Below, piece after piece: positions 26,766 through 36,400 of a stretch of DNA of 64,000 bases. Numbering within the stretch: position 1 is the stretch's first letter; the number at the start of each line of letters is the position of its first letter. The notes under the pieces are model-generated. The model had not been told where the DNA came from, searched no databases, and saw nothing but the letters and a program-made list of their open reading frames with translations. The position numbers were made by a program, and so were the translations under genes. Source of the DNA: Rhodothermus profundi (lineage in GTDB: Bacteria; Bacteroidota; Rhodothermia; Rhodothermales; Rhodothermaceae); the NCBI RefSeq assembly GCF_900142415.1, contig NZ_FRAU01000001.1, positions 551,246-615,245 on the forward strand, given 5' to 3'.

Positions 26766-27722
26766 TTACTGGTTTAAGGGCATCAGCAAGACGGGGCCCA
26801 GTGCCTGCCGGTAGCGTTCACCGGTTTCCAGGTGCAAGACCACTTCGTCTAGAATGCCCCCACGATTCAGCCGGGCCACCACTCGGCCTTCCACCGGATC
26901 AATTTCCGTAATCTGTCCCAGGTACACGGCGTCCCCGACCTTTACCGTGCGCAGCCCGGAAGCGTCCTGAAAGACGGCACGGTCCCCTACGATAGAGACC
27001 AGCGTAGCCTGCTCGATGTCTACCAGGTTGTCGGTGTTTGGCGGAAGCTGCTCCAGGATGCCCGGATAGAAGGGATTAACCGGTGGATTTTTTTCTGGAA
27101 AGACAGCACGGGGCAGTTGCCGGTACAAACTGTCAGCCAGGTGCGCTACCTGCAGATCGGGCAATCCACCATAGTAGGCTTCCAGTAGCATATTGAACGA
27201 GACCATGATCATCATGCGTTCTTTACCGCTGACGCGGTCGGCCTTGACCAGGTCGATGTGGTCCAGCGAAAGATGGCGGATTCGGTAAAGCTCGGGGCTG
27301 TTTTCAATTTCCCAGACAAAGCGATACAGGTGATGAAAATAGCCTCGGCCTTCAATGCGGAAGGTGTAGTAATTGACATTCTGCGTTTGTCCGCTTCCTA
27401 TGAATTGCACATTGAAGGTTTCAAAGCCGCGTCGCGACAGTTCGTTCAGGCGCGCCACGACGTCGGGCGTACTCAACGATGCCGGGATGTATCGATAGCG
27501 CGAGCGCCACCGGCTTTCGACTTCCCGCGCGCGCTCTTCAGAGGCGCTGTACTCAGCCAGTAATGATCCCATTTCAGTTTCGCGCATATGCGCCAGCTTT
27601 TCCAGCTTTTCGTAGTGTTCAATCGCCCTAGGCAGCTTGAAATAGGTCAGGTAAATGCCCACGCCGGTCAGTATCAACCAGCCTACAAACAGCAGCAGCG
27701 CGTTGCCGTACTTCTTCCACAT
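26766..27722 (-). CDS. PilO-PilP fusion, inner-membrane alignment protein
   Basis: A 318-residue protein with one N-terminal transmembrane helix (about 7-27, ALLLFVGWLILTGVGIYLTY), a coiled-coil stretch (about 35-70), then a PilO-like ferredoxin-type domain (about 80-200; YYTFRIEGRGYFHHLYRFVW). The C-terminal part (about 235-312; LVSIVGDRAVFQDASGLRTV, VKVGDAVYLGQITEIDP) resembles the beta domain of PilP/GspC homology regions that contacts the secretin. In most bacteria PilO and PilP are separate and PilP is a lipoprotein. It lies between the PilM-PilN fusion (6 nt) and the secretin (0 nt). The PilP part is recognised by pattern only. Confidence 0.78.
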   Translation of the reverse strand: MWKKYGNALLLFVGWLILTGVGIYLTYFKLPRAIEHYEKLEKLAHMRETEMGSLLAEYSASEERAREVESRWRSRYRYIPASLSTPDVVARLNELSRRGFETFNVQFIGSGQTQNVNYYTFRIEGRGYFHHLYRFVWEIENSPELYRIRHLSLDHIDLVKADRVSGKERMMIMVSFNMLLEAYYGGLPDLQVAHLADSLYRQLPRAVFPEKNPPVNPFYPGILEQLPPNTDNLVDIEQATLVSIVGDRAVFQDASGLRTVKVGDAVYLGQITEIDPVEGRVVARLNRGGILDEVVLHLETGERYRQALGPVLLMPLNQ

Positions 27723-27728
27723 AGTTGC

Positions 27729-29459
27729 TTATGGATTCGAGGGTTTGGACTGTACAGGCTGAGCATTGACGGCAAACTGCTCGCGCAGGTAGCGTGCAGG
27801 CTCGGGCAGGTCGTTGGGCAGCGGGATTTCGATTACAAAGGCATACACCGGCCACCCGCGAATTTCTGAGAAGGTGAGCGCGCGGATGATGCCGTTCATA
27901 CGCTGAGCCAGCTCCACAACGCGGTCGCGAGCGATGGCGCTGCCCTTTAATTCGACCCCATCGGTACGCGGGCGCCAACTGTCAACCCAGATGCCGCGGA
28001 CCATTGCGACCTCACGCGAGAGTTGCGCCAGCGCCCGGCTCCAGCGGTCGCTTCCTACCAGCAACGAGTCAAGCACGTCGAGCGCCCGGAGTGCCTGCTG
28101 CGTGCGTGCATTCAGACTGTCGATGCGGGCCTGGAGCGCCCGTGCGTCGGTTTCGGCAATAGCCGGGGGAAGCCTGCGCAGGCGTTCCTGGCGTTCGTTC
28201 AGCTCGGCCTCCAGCGTCAGATAACGCCATACAAAAAAGAGCGTGGTAACAAAAAGCAGCGCATAGAGCGCCCACACCTGCCAGCCAAACGGCAACTCCC
28301 AGCGCCGTCGCAGGCTGGATGGAAAGAGGTTAACAGGTTCGAAGGCCTTCAAAAACTCCGGATCCCCCACCAGACGCAGGGCAGCTAACTGCGCTGCCAG
28401 CGATCCCGGCCCCACTTCCTGATCGTCCAGCGGCAGATATCGCCGTAGGTTTTCAATGCGGGCGTTGGGAAAAAAGACCTCCAGACTTCGCTGGATTTCG
28501 GTCTCGCCGTGCTCGCCCACCAGGAAGACGTGCGACACTTCCCCGATGCCGTATTCATCTTGCAACAGCAGAATGCGGCTGCAGATCGTCTCGGGCGTGT
28601 CGTGCATAGTCAGCGAGCGAAGACTTTCGGCGTGCTGGAGCGTCTCCCCTTGTATGAAGAGCACCAGCGTGTCGTCGGCGCCTACGCGCAGCACCAGCGA
28701 GCGCGTTTCCGGCGATTCGGGAGCTATCTGGCGCAGCGCCGTCCGAACCAGTCCCAGGTATAGCGACACTTCGGTCTCAAACAGCCGCGTACGTGGCAAC
28801 CGGCGATTCGACTCGGCCTTGAGCGCCTGCAGCGTAGCCGTTACCGGCTCGCTGGGACGTGGATAAATGGCCAAAAATCGATGCGTCTCTTCATCAGAAG
28901 GCGTCATGGCCAGGAAGGCCACCTGCTCTTCCTCAAGTGGCGTTCCCACCTGCTGCTCCAGTAGCTCCAGCAGCGCCTTGCGATCAACCGGACCGGTCTC
29001 CTGATCTTTGGTTGCCAGGCGGCGGGGCAATCGCAACTCAACGTAGGACAGATCCACAGAAGGCAGGCAGAAGGCCACCTCGGGATCGCCATAGCCCGCT
29101 TCCCGGCATTCAGCCAGGATGTCGGAAAGCTCCATCACAAAGATGGCGGCCGGCGGTCCCTGTTCGCTGCCTGCTCCATCGCCACTTAGATCAAATTCGG
29201 ACTTTAAAAATGGCGTTGCAGTCCCACTTCCACCGAACTGAATCGAAAAGTCGCCTCCCGTCTCCTGGCCTTTGACTTCCGGCACGCCCTGTTGCACACT
29301 GGCAAAACGGGTTACGCGCTGTCGCGTAAATCGCCGCACGACTTCCAGCCCTTCTGCCTCGCGCTTTAGCAGCACGGCATAGACGGTCCGTCCTGCTATC
29401 GTAACGCCCAGCACGTAAGGGACCTTGGCACGCGTGACCTTCTGTTGCTTCGACTTCAT
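27729..29459 (-). CDS. PilM-PilN fusion, pilus inner-membrane platform
   Basis: A 576-residue protein. The N-terminal approximately 370 residues have an actin-like PilM pattern (YVLGVTIAGRTVYAVLLKRE, then LRVGADDTLVLFIQGETLQH and HVFLVGEHGE). Next come a PilN-type motif FEPVNLFPSSLRRRW, one transmembrane helix (about 397-417, VWALYALLFVTTLFFVWRYL), a coiled coil and a ferredoxin-like periplasmic domain. In standard systems PilM is cytoplasmic and binds the short N-terminal INLLP peptide of PilN. Here that interaction is replaced by a covalent link. It follows PilT by about 50 nt and precedes PilO-PilP by 6 nt. Confidence 0.82.
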   Translation of the reverse strand: MKSKQQKVTRAKVPYVLGVTIAGRTVYAVLLKREAEGLEVVRRFTRQRVTRFASVQQGVPEVKGQETGGDFSIQFGGSGTATPFLKSEFDLSGDGAGSEQGPPAAIFVMELSDILAECREAGYGDPEVAFCLPSVDLSYVELRLPRRLATKDQETGPVDRKALLELLEQQVGTPLEEEQVAFLAMTPSDEETHRFLAIYPRPSEPVTATLQALKAESNRRLPRTRLFETEVSLYLGLVRTALRQIAPESPETRSLVLRVGADDTLVLFIQGETLQHAESLRSLTMHDTPETICSRILLLQDEYGIGEVSHVFLVGEHGETEIQRSLEVFFPNARIENLRRYLPLDDQEVGPGSLAAQLAALRLVGDPEFLKAFEPVNLFPSSLRRRWELPFGWQVWALYALLFVTTLFFVWRYLTLEAELNERQERLRRLPPAIAETDARALQARIDSLNARTQQALRALDVLDSLLVGSDRWSRALAQLSREVAMVRGIWVDSWRPRTDGVELKGSAIARDRVVELAQRMNGIIRALTFSEIRGWPVYAFVIEIPLPNDLPEPARYLREQFAVNAQPVQSKPSNP

Positions 29460-29509
29460 GGTGTTACAAATCGTCGTTGCGGTAACGTTTGGAAACGCAG
29501 AGCCGCTGT

Positions 29510-30808
29510 TTACTGGAGCAATTGCTGAAGGCGCCGCTTATTATTGGCGAAATCAAAGGCCACTTCCGGCGTAATCAAATGCTGCCGGACCAGTCGGTAC
29601 AAATCCTGTTCCAGGGTGGTCATGCCCAGTGCTCCGCCTTCCCACATCATCTGGTAGATTTCGCCGATATTCTTGTTTTTGATGGCCGCCCGTGCTGAGG
29701 GCGTCATCCAGAGCACTTCCTTGGCCAGAATGCGCCCTCCCCCGATCTTAGGCACCAGCTTCTGCGAGATCACGCAGCGCAGCACATCAGCCAGCCGATT
29801 TCGCACGCGGTCCTGCTCATCGGGCGGATATTCAGCTACGATGCGGTCGATTGTCTCTACGGCCGAGCTGGTGTGCAGGGTGGAAAAGACTTTGTGTCCC
29901 GAGTCGGTAATCTCCAGGGCCGCCGAGATGGTCTCGGGATCTCGCATCTCCCCGATCACGATAATGTCAGGGTCCTGGCGAAGGGCCTGCACAATCCCCT
30001 CCTTAAAGGTGCGCACGTCACGTCCAACTTCGCGATGGCGAATCAGGCATTTGCGCGAACGGTGCACATATTCTATAGGCCGTGCGATAATGACCACGTG
30101 CGCATAAACGTCGTCGTTGTTCGCGTCAATGATGGCATCAAGCGTGGTGCTCTTACCGGAGCCTGTAACCCCCGTCACCAGCGTGAGGCCATCCCGCACG
30201 TGCCGAAACATGAGGCCGCGCTCAATCAGCGGATGGAAGCCCAGGCTTTTGAGCGGACGAATTTCGTCGCTAATGGCGCGCATGTTCAGCGCCACATGGT
30301 CCATATCGAAGTAGACGGTGGCGCGGAACCGCCGGGGCATGCCATTGCGGCCCTCAACAGGCAGCTCATACGAAAAGTCAAGCGCACACTCTTCGAAAAA
30401 GAGCTGGAGCTGCCGTTCAGTAAGCAGATTCAGAATAAGCAGCGCGGCCTCATCACATGAGTAGGTGCCCATTTCCTGGTAGGGCCGCTTGTCGCCATGC
30501 ACGCGGTACCAGACGTATCCATTGGCAGCGGGCCCTCCCATATCCAGGTCGCTGGCATTGAGCTCCAGCATGCGCTTCACCAGCAACTGCATGTGCTCGC
30601 GCAGCAGCGTGCGGTCTTTATCCAGCAGTGCGTTGACCTGCTCGGCCAGATAGCGCGCGCGGTCCTGGCCCACAAGCGAAGGCGGCACCGCATCCAGAAG
30701 CGTCTTGCAGATCTTGGGCAAAGGCGGTACGGGCCGCACGCGCGGTCGCTGCGACGCAGAAGCATGCTGCGCCAGCACTTCGGCCAGCGCGGGATTGGGG
30801 TTCGACAT
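29510..30808 (-). CDS. pilT: PilT-family retraction ATPase with altered Asp box
   Basis: A 432-residue secretion ATPase of the PilT/PilU type. It has an N-terminal PAS-like domain, Walker A GVTGSGKST (213-221), Walker B DIIVIGEMRDPE (281-292) and the His-box STLHTSSAVETIDRI. The C-terminal VISQKLVPK and ALGMTTLEQDLYRLV also fit PilT. The usual acidic motif EDPIE is ARPIE here (242-246), removing two conserved acids. The N-terminus carries about 45 extra residues. It is the first gene of the PilT-PilMN-PilOP-PilQ unit and follows the terminator of the pilin unit. It should power retraction or DNA uptake, if the variant is active. Confidence 0.88.
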   Translation of the reverse strand: MSNPNPALAEVLAQHASASQRPRVRPVPPLPKICKTLLDAVPPSLVGQDRARYLAEQVNALLDKDRTLLREHMQLLVKRMLELNASDLDMGGPAANGYVWYRVHGDKRPYQEMGTYSCDEAALLILNLLTERQLQLFFEECALDFSYELPVEGRNGMPRRFRATVYFDMDHVALNMRAISDEIRPLKSLGFHPLIERGLMFRHVRDGLTLVTGVTGSGKSTTLDAIIDANNDDVYAHVVIIARPIEYVHRSRKCLIRHREVGRDVRTFKEGIVQALRQDPDIIVIGEMRDPETISAALEITDSGHKVFSTLHTSSAVETIDRIVAEYPPDEQDRVRNRLADVLRCVISQKLVPKIGGGRILAKEVLWMTPSARAAIKNKNIGEIYQMMWEGGALGMTTLEQDLYRLVRQHLITPEVAFDFANNKRRLQQLLQ

Positions 30809-30876
30809 GGTTCGTTCACCCGATCGGTTACCTTTACGGATATCGCCTCCTACGTCTGTCGCTTAAGTTCGCCGGT

Positions 30877-30925
30877 AAAAAAAGACGGCGTTACAGCGGA
30901 GAAGCGCCTCTGCCGCAACGCCGTC
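30877..30925 (-). terminator. Intrinsic terminator of the pilin unit
   Basis: Minus-strand hairpin with arms GACGGCGTT and AACGCCGTC flanking an internal stem (TGCCG/CAGCGGA region), followed directly by seven U residues. It lies 28 nt past the stop of the 378-residue pilin-like gene and 68 nt before the PilT start codon, so it splits the pilus locus into two transcription units. Confidence 0.85.
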
Positions 30926-30952
30926 GGCGCTCACATACGACCCGTCGCAGGC

Positions 30953-32089
30953 TCAGGAAGCCGGAACCGGGATGAATTCGATTTCAATCACCTGGTCACT
31001 GAAGTCCGGCATGTGCCCGAAATCGAGCAACTTGTAGTAGCCGCGGCTGTCGGTTTCGCGCCATCCCCATCCACCATAGCTGCGCTTTCCGTTACGCTCT
31101 CCCCACTGAGGGCCTCGGCGTCGTCTCCAGCGCCGATCTCCATATCCCCACCGCTTGACATCTTCCAGCTTGGCCCGCGGGAAGATGAGGTCCTCAAAGG
31201 CAATGCGCCAGACGTTAGGACGGGTCGGATGCGCCTGAATCATAGCGTACATGCCCTCCTGCATCTGGCTAAAATCACCCACACTCTCCAGCAGCGCAGG
31301 CCGCGTGTATTCATAGAAGGGATCATTGATATCAATACTGGTGTCGCCGCGCCGCTCGCAGTTGAAGTCGGCATCGACGGCCAGAATGAAATTCACCCGC
31401 TCACCCGGATTCAACACCGTCGAATACAGCGCCTCCGCTCCATCCCGATTGTTCCCCGGCGCAAACACCAACTCAGGCTCCAGGGCAATGTATCGGCCGT
31501 TACCGTTACCGCGCAGCTCCACGTCGCGCTGATTGCTGCACGATCCGCCCAGCGCCGGATTGCTGGGATCACATCCTCCCAGATTGTTGCCCATTCCATT
31601 GTTGTTCCTGGGCACGAAGCGTTGGAGATAGATGGCCGAGCAATACCCCGCCATCGACTCTAGAAACGTCACCTTCACCTGACTCGGCTGATCCACCTCC
31701 AACACCCCCCGCATCACCCGATGCGAACCAATCCGATGCTCCGCCTCCCCATACCGACCGATCGCCACCGCCCCATAGGACGAAGCCCCCAGCGGATAAA
31801 CCCAGGCCTCGTAGCTGCCTCCCTGAAGCTGACCCGTCAGCTTCCCGGCGCTGCCGTTGACCGCCGAAACCAGTTGCTCCAGGCTCCAGTCGGGGTTGGC
31901 CGATTCCAGGCGCCGGGCCCGTGAAATAATCCGGTTGTAGGCTGAACGGGCAATTTCGCGGGCCAGTGCCTCCTCCTGACGCTCCGCCTGTCGCTCATCC
32001 GACTCCAAACGCATTGAGCTGCTCTGCAACAGCAGAATGCTACCCCCAATAACTGCTGCTACAGCCAGTAGAATAGCGATCTTTCCCAT
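30953..32089 (-). CDS. Pilin-like membrane-anchored protein (378 aa), unknown family
   Basis: The N-terminus MGKIAILLAVAAVIGGSILL forms a hydrophobic helix right after a Met-Gly leader and continues into a charged helix (RLESDERQAERQEEALAREI), the shape of a type IV pilin stalk, but without a Glu at position 5. The C-terminal 300 residues are Gly/Asn/Tyr-rich, with scattered Cys pairs (GCDPSNPALGGSC) that could form disulfides. I do not recognise the globular part. It is the last gene of the pilin unit before the terminator, and its size suits a large tip or minor pilin of the PilX/PilY1-priming kind. Function is inferred from position and helix only. Confidence 0.68.
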   Translation of the reverse strand: MGKIAILLAVAAVIGGSILLLQSSSMRLESDERQAERQEEALAREIARSAYNRIISRARRLESANPDWSLEQLVSAVNGSAGKLTGQLQGGSYEAWVYPLGASSYGAVAIGRYGEAEHRIGSHRVMRGVLEVDQPSQVKVTFLESMAGYCSAIYLQRFVPRNNNGMGNNLGGCDPSNPALGGSCSNQRDVELRGNGNGRYIALEPELVFAPGNNRDGAEALYSTVLNPGERVNFILAVDADFNCERRGDTSIDINDPFYEYTRPALLESVGDFSQMQEGMYAMIQAHPTRPNVWRIAFEDLIFPRAKLEDVKRWGYGDRRWRRRRGPQWGERNGKRSYGGWGWRETDSRGYYKLLDFGHMPDFSDQVIEIEFIPVPAS

Positions 32090-32129
32090 ACCTTTTCTTC
32101 ACTGTTTTGGTGAATGGATTACGTCTCGT

Positions 32130-32765
32130 TTACGAGTTGCTATCTATCCTGCGAACCAGCAGGGTTGACCCATAGTAGACCTGTCGTAGCACCTGAGAAC
32201 GGGCCACTTCAAATGGCGTGACCATGGTAAACCGAACACGGGTATTTTGCATCTGGTCTTTTTGCGCCACCGGATCGCTCAGAGGCTTTGCATCCCGGTC
32301 CAGCAAATCGATCCTGAAATAGCTCAGCAGGGCCGGACTGCTACCACTGTATTGCCAGCTTCCACTTCCAACCCGCTCCTCACGCAGAAGCCGGTACACT
32401 GCTATCGAATCACCCTGAAGGGCTCGCTTCCCTACCGAAATCAGACGATAGCGTACGTACAGGCGAATGGTTGAGCCATCGCTGGCAATCGAGTCGCGGA
32501 AAAATACGAACTGGGTCGTTACGCCTGTTGCGTTATCATATACGGGATTCTCATAGGGCGCCTCTGAGGCAAAGTCAACATTTTCGCCCATCCGCAGCAA
32601 GTCATCTTCCAGCCAGGTAGCCAGATCATTGGCCTGACGCTTGATGATATAGTTCACCGATTGCTCCAGGTTGATCTCGGCTACTCGCTGCTGGACTCCC
32701 AGCAGCATCAAAAACAGCACGCCACCTACAATCAGGGCGTTGAGATTGTCAAAAATGACCCACAT
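32130..32765 (-). CDS. Pilin-like membrane-anchored protein (211 aa), unknown family
   Basis: A 211-residue protein with a short polar start (MWVIFDNLN), a hydrophobic helix (about 10-24, ALIVGGVLFLMLLGV), then a long charged amphipathic helix. After residue 60 it has a beta-rich part with few cysteines. The shape matches a minor pilin of the PilW/GspJ kind, but the usual GFTLIE cleavage motif is absent. It lies 40 nt upstream of the 378-residue gene and 16 nt downstream of the 182-residue one. Function is unknown; a role as a minor subunit is an inference. Confidence 0.65.
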   Translation of the reverse strand: MWVIFDNLNALIVGGVLFLMLLGVQQRVAEINLEQSVNYIIKRQANDLATWLEDDLLRMGENVDFASEAPYENPVYDNATGVTTQFVFFRDSIASDGSTIRLYVRYRLISVGKRALQGDSIAVYRLLREERVGSGSWQYSGSSPALLSYFRIDLLDRDAKPLSDPVAQKDQMQNTRVRFTMVTPFEVARSQVLRQVYYGSTLLVRRIDSNS

Positions 32766-32781
32766 GGCCGCATTTCACCCT

Positions 32782-33330
32782 TCAATAGCCGTAGGCAAAA
32801 ACACGCTGCAGTCGAATGGGCACCGATAGAAAAGGATCTAGCGTGTTTCTCCAGTCATCCTGCACCGCAATGGTTACCCGCTTGAAAGCCGTTGGAGAGG
32901 TCGCTCTGACTGCCTCGCCCAGCGCGTTGTAATCCACGTACTCGACGGTAATGCCCACATTGAACCACACCGTATCCTGCCCCATTACAAAGGGACGCAG
33001 CACGCGCTGGTTATGAAAGTCGTCGATATCGTCACAGGTAGCCGTTCCGCCAAAAGCCTGGCAATGCAGATTAGAGGGCGTCCCGAAGTCTGTCGTGTCC
33101 GAAAACAACGTCAGGTCGTTCACCGTCCCATTGGTCAATCCATCCACCACGGCCTGGTCGAAGGCCCGCGTGCGGATAATCTCCATGGTCTCTATCGCCA
33201 CCGATTGCGCCATTTCTTCGATTTCGCGCTTAAGCGTGGCCCGCTGAAAGGCGACGTACCACTGATTGACCGATACGGCGAAGTTGACGGCCAAGATCAT
33301 GGCCAGCAACGCAAACAATGACTGGGCCAT
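32782..33330 (-). CDS. Pilin-like membrane-anchored protein (182 aa), unknown family
   Basis: A 182-residue protein beginning MAQSLFALLAMILAVNFAVS: a Met-Ala-Gln start directly followed by a hydrophobic helix, then a charged amphipathic helix (LKREIEEMAQSVAIETMEII). The same start pattern is seen in the main pilin (MGQQQLLLLVLG). The rest is beta-rich, with two Cys around 92 and 98 (NLHCQAFGGTATCDD). No Glu5 is present. It follows PilB by about 120 nt and is the first of three such genes. It is probably a minor pilin or pseudopilin; this is inferred from shape and context. Confidence 0.67.
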   Translation of the reverse strand: MAQSLFALLAMILAVNFAVSVNQWYVAFQRATLKREIEEMAQSVAIETMEIIRTRAFDQAVVDGLTNGTVNDLTLFSDTTDFGTPSNLHCQAFGGTATCDDIDDFHNQRVLRPFVMGQDTVWFNVGITVEYVDYNALGEAVRATSPTAFKRVTIAVQDDWRNTLDPFLSVPIRLQRVFAYGY

Positions 33331-33450
33331 GACTCCCTGTTGTCTGGTTATGGAATATGGGCTACAAAGGGTATTCCACCCCTTTAGATTCGCCTATCTG
33401 GCGCTCTGTGATCTGGATCTCAGCTCGACAGGTTACCTTTTGTAACTCAC

Positions 33451-36400
33451 TCACTCGTCTGTGGTCGTCACCCGCACCATTTCTTCGACCGTAGTCTCAC
33501 CGGCCAGCACTACCTCACGGGCAGCGTCTCGCAGCGTCTGCATGCCCTCTTTGATGGCCTGCTCCCGGAGCGCATCCTCGTCAATAGATCCCTGGGCCTC
33601 GACGATCATGTGCCGGATCGTCCGCGAGAAATACATGGCCTCGACGATCGCCCGCCGGCCCTTGTAGCCAACCCCCTTGCACACTTTGCAGCTCCGATCT
33701 CGGCCTGCCTTGTAGAAGGTAGTGCGGGCAATCTCTTCGTCTGTGAAGCCCAGCTTACGCAGCATTACGTAGTCAGGATCCTTGTCTTCTACTTTGCAGG
33801 CCGGACAGACTTTTCGGATCAGGCGCTGCGCCACCACCAGGTTAATCGCATAGGCAATCAAAAACGGCTCAATCCCCATCTTGTAGAGCCGGCTCACCGC
33901 ACTGGGCGCATCGTTCGTGTGCAGCGTCGAAAACGTCAAATGCCCCGTGTTGGCCAGCTTGATGGCCAGCTCGGCCGTCTGCCGGTCGCGCATCTCGCCT
34001 ACCATGACAATGTCGGGGTCGTGCCGCAAAATGGCGCGCAGCGCATCCTCCAGCCCCAGCTTATGATTGAGCTTAATCTGGCGCACGCCCGGGATGATGT
34101 ATTCGACCGGATCTTCAATAGTCAGCACGTTCACTTCCGGGCTGACGACCTGGTGGAGGGCGGCGTAGAGGGTGGTGCTTTTACCGCTGCCGGTAGGACC
34201 GGTAACGATCACCATGCCGTGAGGCTGCCGAATAGCCCGCTCAAAACGCTCCAGCGCCTTCTTGCTAAGCCCCAGCAGACGCAGGTCTTTGATAACCCGG
34301 CGATCGTCCAGCACGCGAATAACGATCGACTCAGAGCGCAGGTCTTCCAGCGCGTTGGCAATAGGCAGTACGGAGACGCGGAAGCGGATCAGGTGGTCGT
34401 CGATCCAGCGCTGAATAAAACCATCCTGCGCCGCTTCGCGCTCAAAGCGATCCACATTCATCGACTGGTCTTTGATCACCGCGATGAATGCTTCCGGGTG
34501 CACCTTGTCTTCGACGTGCCAGCGCGTGAGCCGTCCATCAATTCGGAAATGAATTTCTACCTTTTTCTGGTTGTTCGGGAAGATGTGGATGTCTGAGGCG
34601 CCCTGGCGGACGGCTTCGACCAGCGTTGCTTCAAAGAGATTGATAAGCTTGGAGCGGTTGATCTCGGCTTCCAGGGCGTCTTCATCGATCAGCTCTGTTT
34701 CGGTGTCGTAGCTGGTCCCCAGGTCATACGCAGCTTCTTCTTGCACACGCTCCAGGTATTCGTTCCGCCGCGGATAGGCTTCCATCAGCGCCTGCATAAT
34801 CACCCCCCGGGGCGCGTACTGGAGCTCAAACCGCTCTAGCTTGAGCCGGTGCACCAGCCGATGCACTTCAGGCCGCATGGGGTCGTGCGTAACCAGCACG
34901 AGCTTGACGGCACCGGTCTGGGCGTCCAGATCTACCTCAAAGGGCACAACCCCCAGCTCGATCAGGCGCTCCCGCACCTCTTCTTCGAAGGTATCCATCA
35001 CCGAACGCACAAACTCTGGACTGGGCTTACCCGGCTCCAATTTGGCAATGGGGAATGCGTACAGCCGCGCCGCCTCTTCATAAATGGAGTCCTGAGGCAC
35101 ATGATCACTTTGCGCCAGCACACGCCAGAGTGGTTCCCTGAGCTTTTCATCCTGCTGCCGTTGATAGGCCTGATAGACCTGATGCAGCGCCACCACCTCT
35201 TTTTCCAGCAGTCGGCTCACGACACGATCCCGACTAATGGCCTCCTTGAGTTCCGGCAGATCATCCAGTACGATTTTAACAGGCGGCGGCACGTCTTCTT
35301 CCTCGTCGTCCGCAGAGGACGTATCAAGCGACTGCTCTTCGTCCCCAGCCGCATCGGACGCCACCTCTAACGTCTCCACCTCCACCTCAGGCGTTGATTC
35401 GAGAACAGCTTCAGCCTGGGCTTCCGCCGCAGGCTCTGCTGCAGGCGTGTCGATCAGCTCGTCCGGTGCCGATACGGCAGGAGGGTCGCCAACAGGCGCA
35501 GACTCCGAGGCCGGATCTACCAGCACTTCTCCGACAGGCTCCTCTTCAGGCACTCCAGACGTTACGGTGGCCGCTACCTCCTCATCGATTCCTCCTGTAT
35601 CCTCTTCCCGCCCGCTTTCTGGCAATGCTTCAAGCGCCGAAGGCGCAGGCCGGGCGTCGGCTTCAGTCGCCTCCTCATCGGGTAAGCTGCCCGACACCTC
35701 CACTACCTCGGGTTCTGACGGAGCTGCGGATGGCACTGCCTCTTCCCCCTGCGTCGCTTCCTCAGTTTCCGGCATCGATGCCTCCGGCGAAGCCGGTGGA
35801 GCTTCGGGCGACGCCGGGGTCAGTAAGGGCGGTCGGAAATTTTCCAGTTCAGCCAACCGTTGCTGCAGAATACGCTCCGGCGCGTACCGTAGCTCGGCCG
35901 GCAATCCTAATTGCTGGATAACGGTCTCTAGCTCGGGACGCGTTGGATCGTGCGTGGCCAGCAGCAAGACGCGGTCCCCGCCCTTCTTACCCTGAGCAAA
36001 TGCACAGGGTAACAGTTGCCACTCAAACAGGGCATGCTGCACTGCAGGCGGCAGCAGCAACAAAATGGCCTTAATGAACTCCACCGACGGACGCGTCTCG
36101 TCCACGGGCGCCGGTTCAACTCCGCCGACACGGGCGGCTTCCGCCAGCACGGTTTCCCGATCAACGCCCGGCACTTCCAGCAAGCAGCGCCAGAGCGTTT
36201 GATCCGGGCATCGACGGCGCAGCACGATAGCCCGGGCAATTTGATCCAGCCGCACGGCTCCCCCATAGAGCAGCGCCATGACCACCTCATCTTCGAACAT
36301 TTCTGCCAGCTCAGGCATGAGTGCTCCTGGGGGTAAGGAAGCCGTTCGCGCATCACGGGCTGCTGCTCCGTTGCTTTGCTGGTCAGCTTTCGCGCCAGGT

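Noticed and set aside
30497-31663. 388-residue plus-strand open frame across pilT and a pilin-like gene
   Set aside because: Shadow of the minus-strand genes, His/Arg-rich, no ribosome site.
33610-34596. 328-residue plus-strand open frame opposite the PilB core
   Set aside because: Antisense to the conserved ATPase domain; no protein features.
35237-35995. 252-residue Ser/Ala/Gly-rich plus-strand frame
   Set aside because: Antisense of the repetitive acidic linker of PilB; composition explains the open frame.
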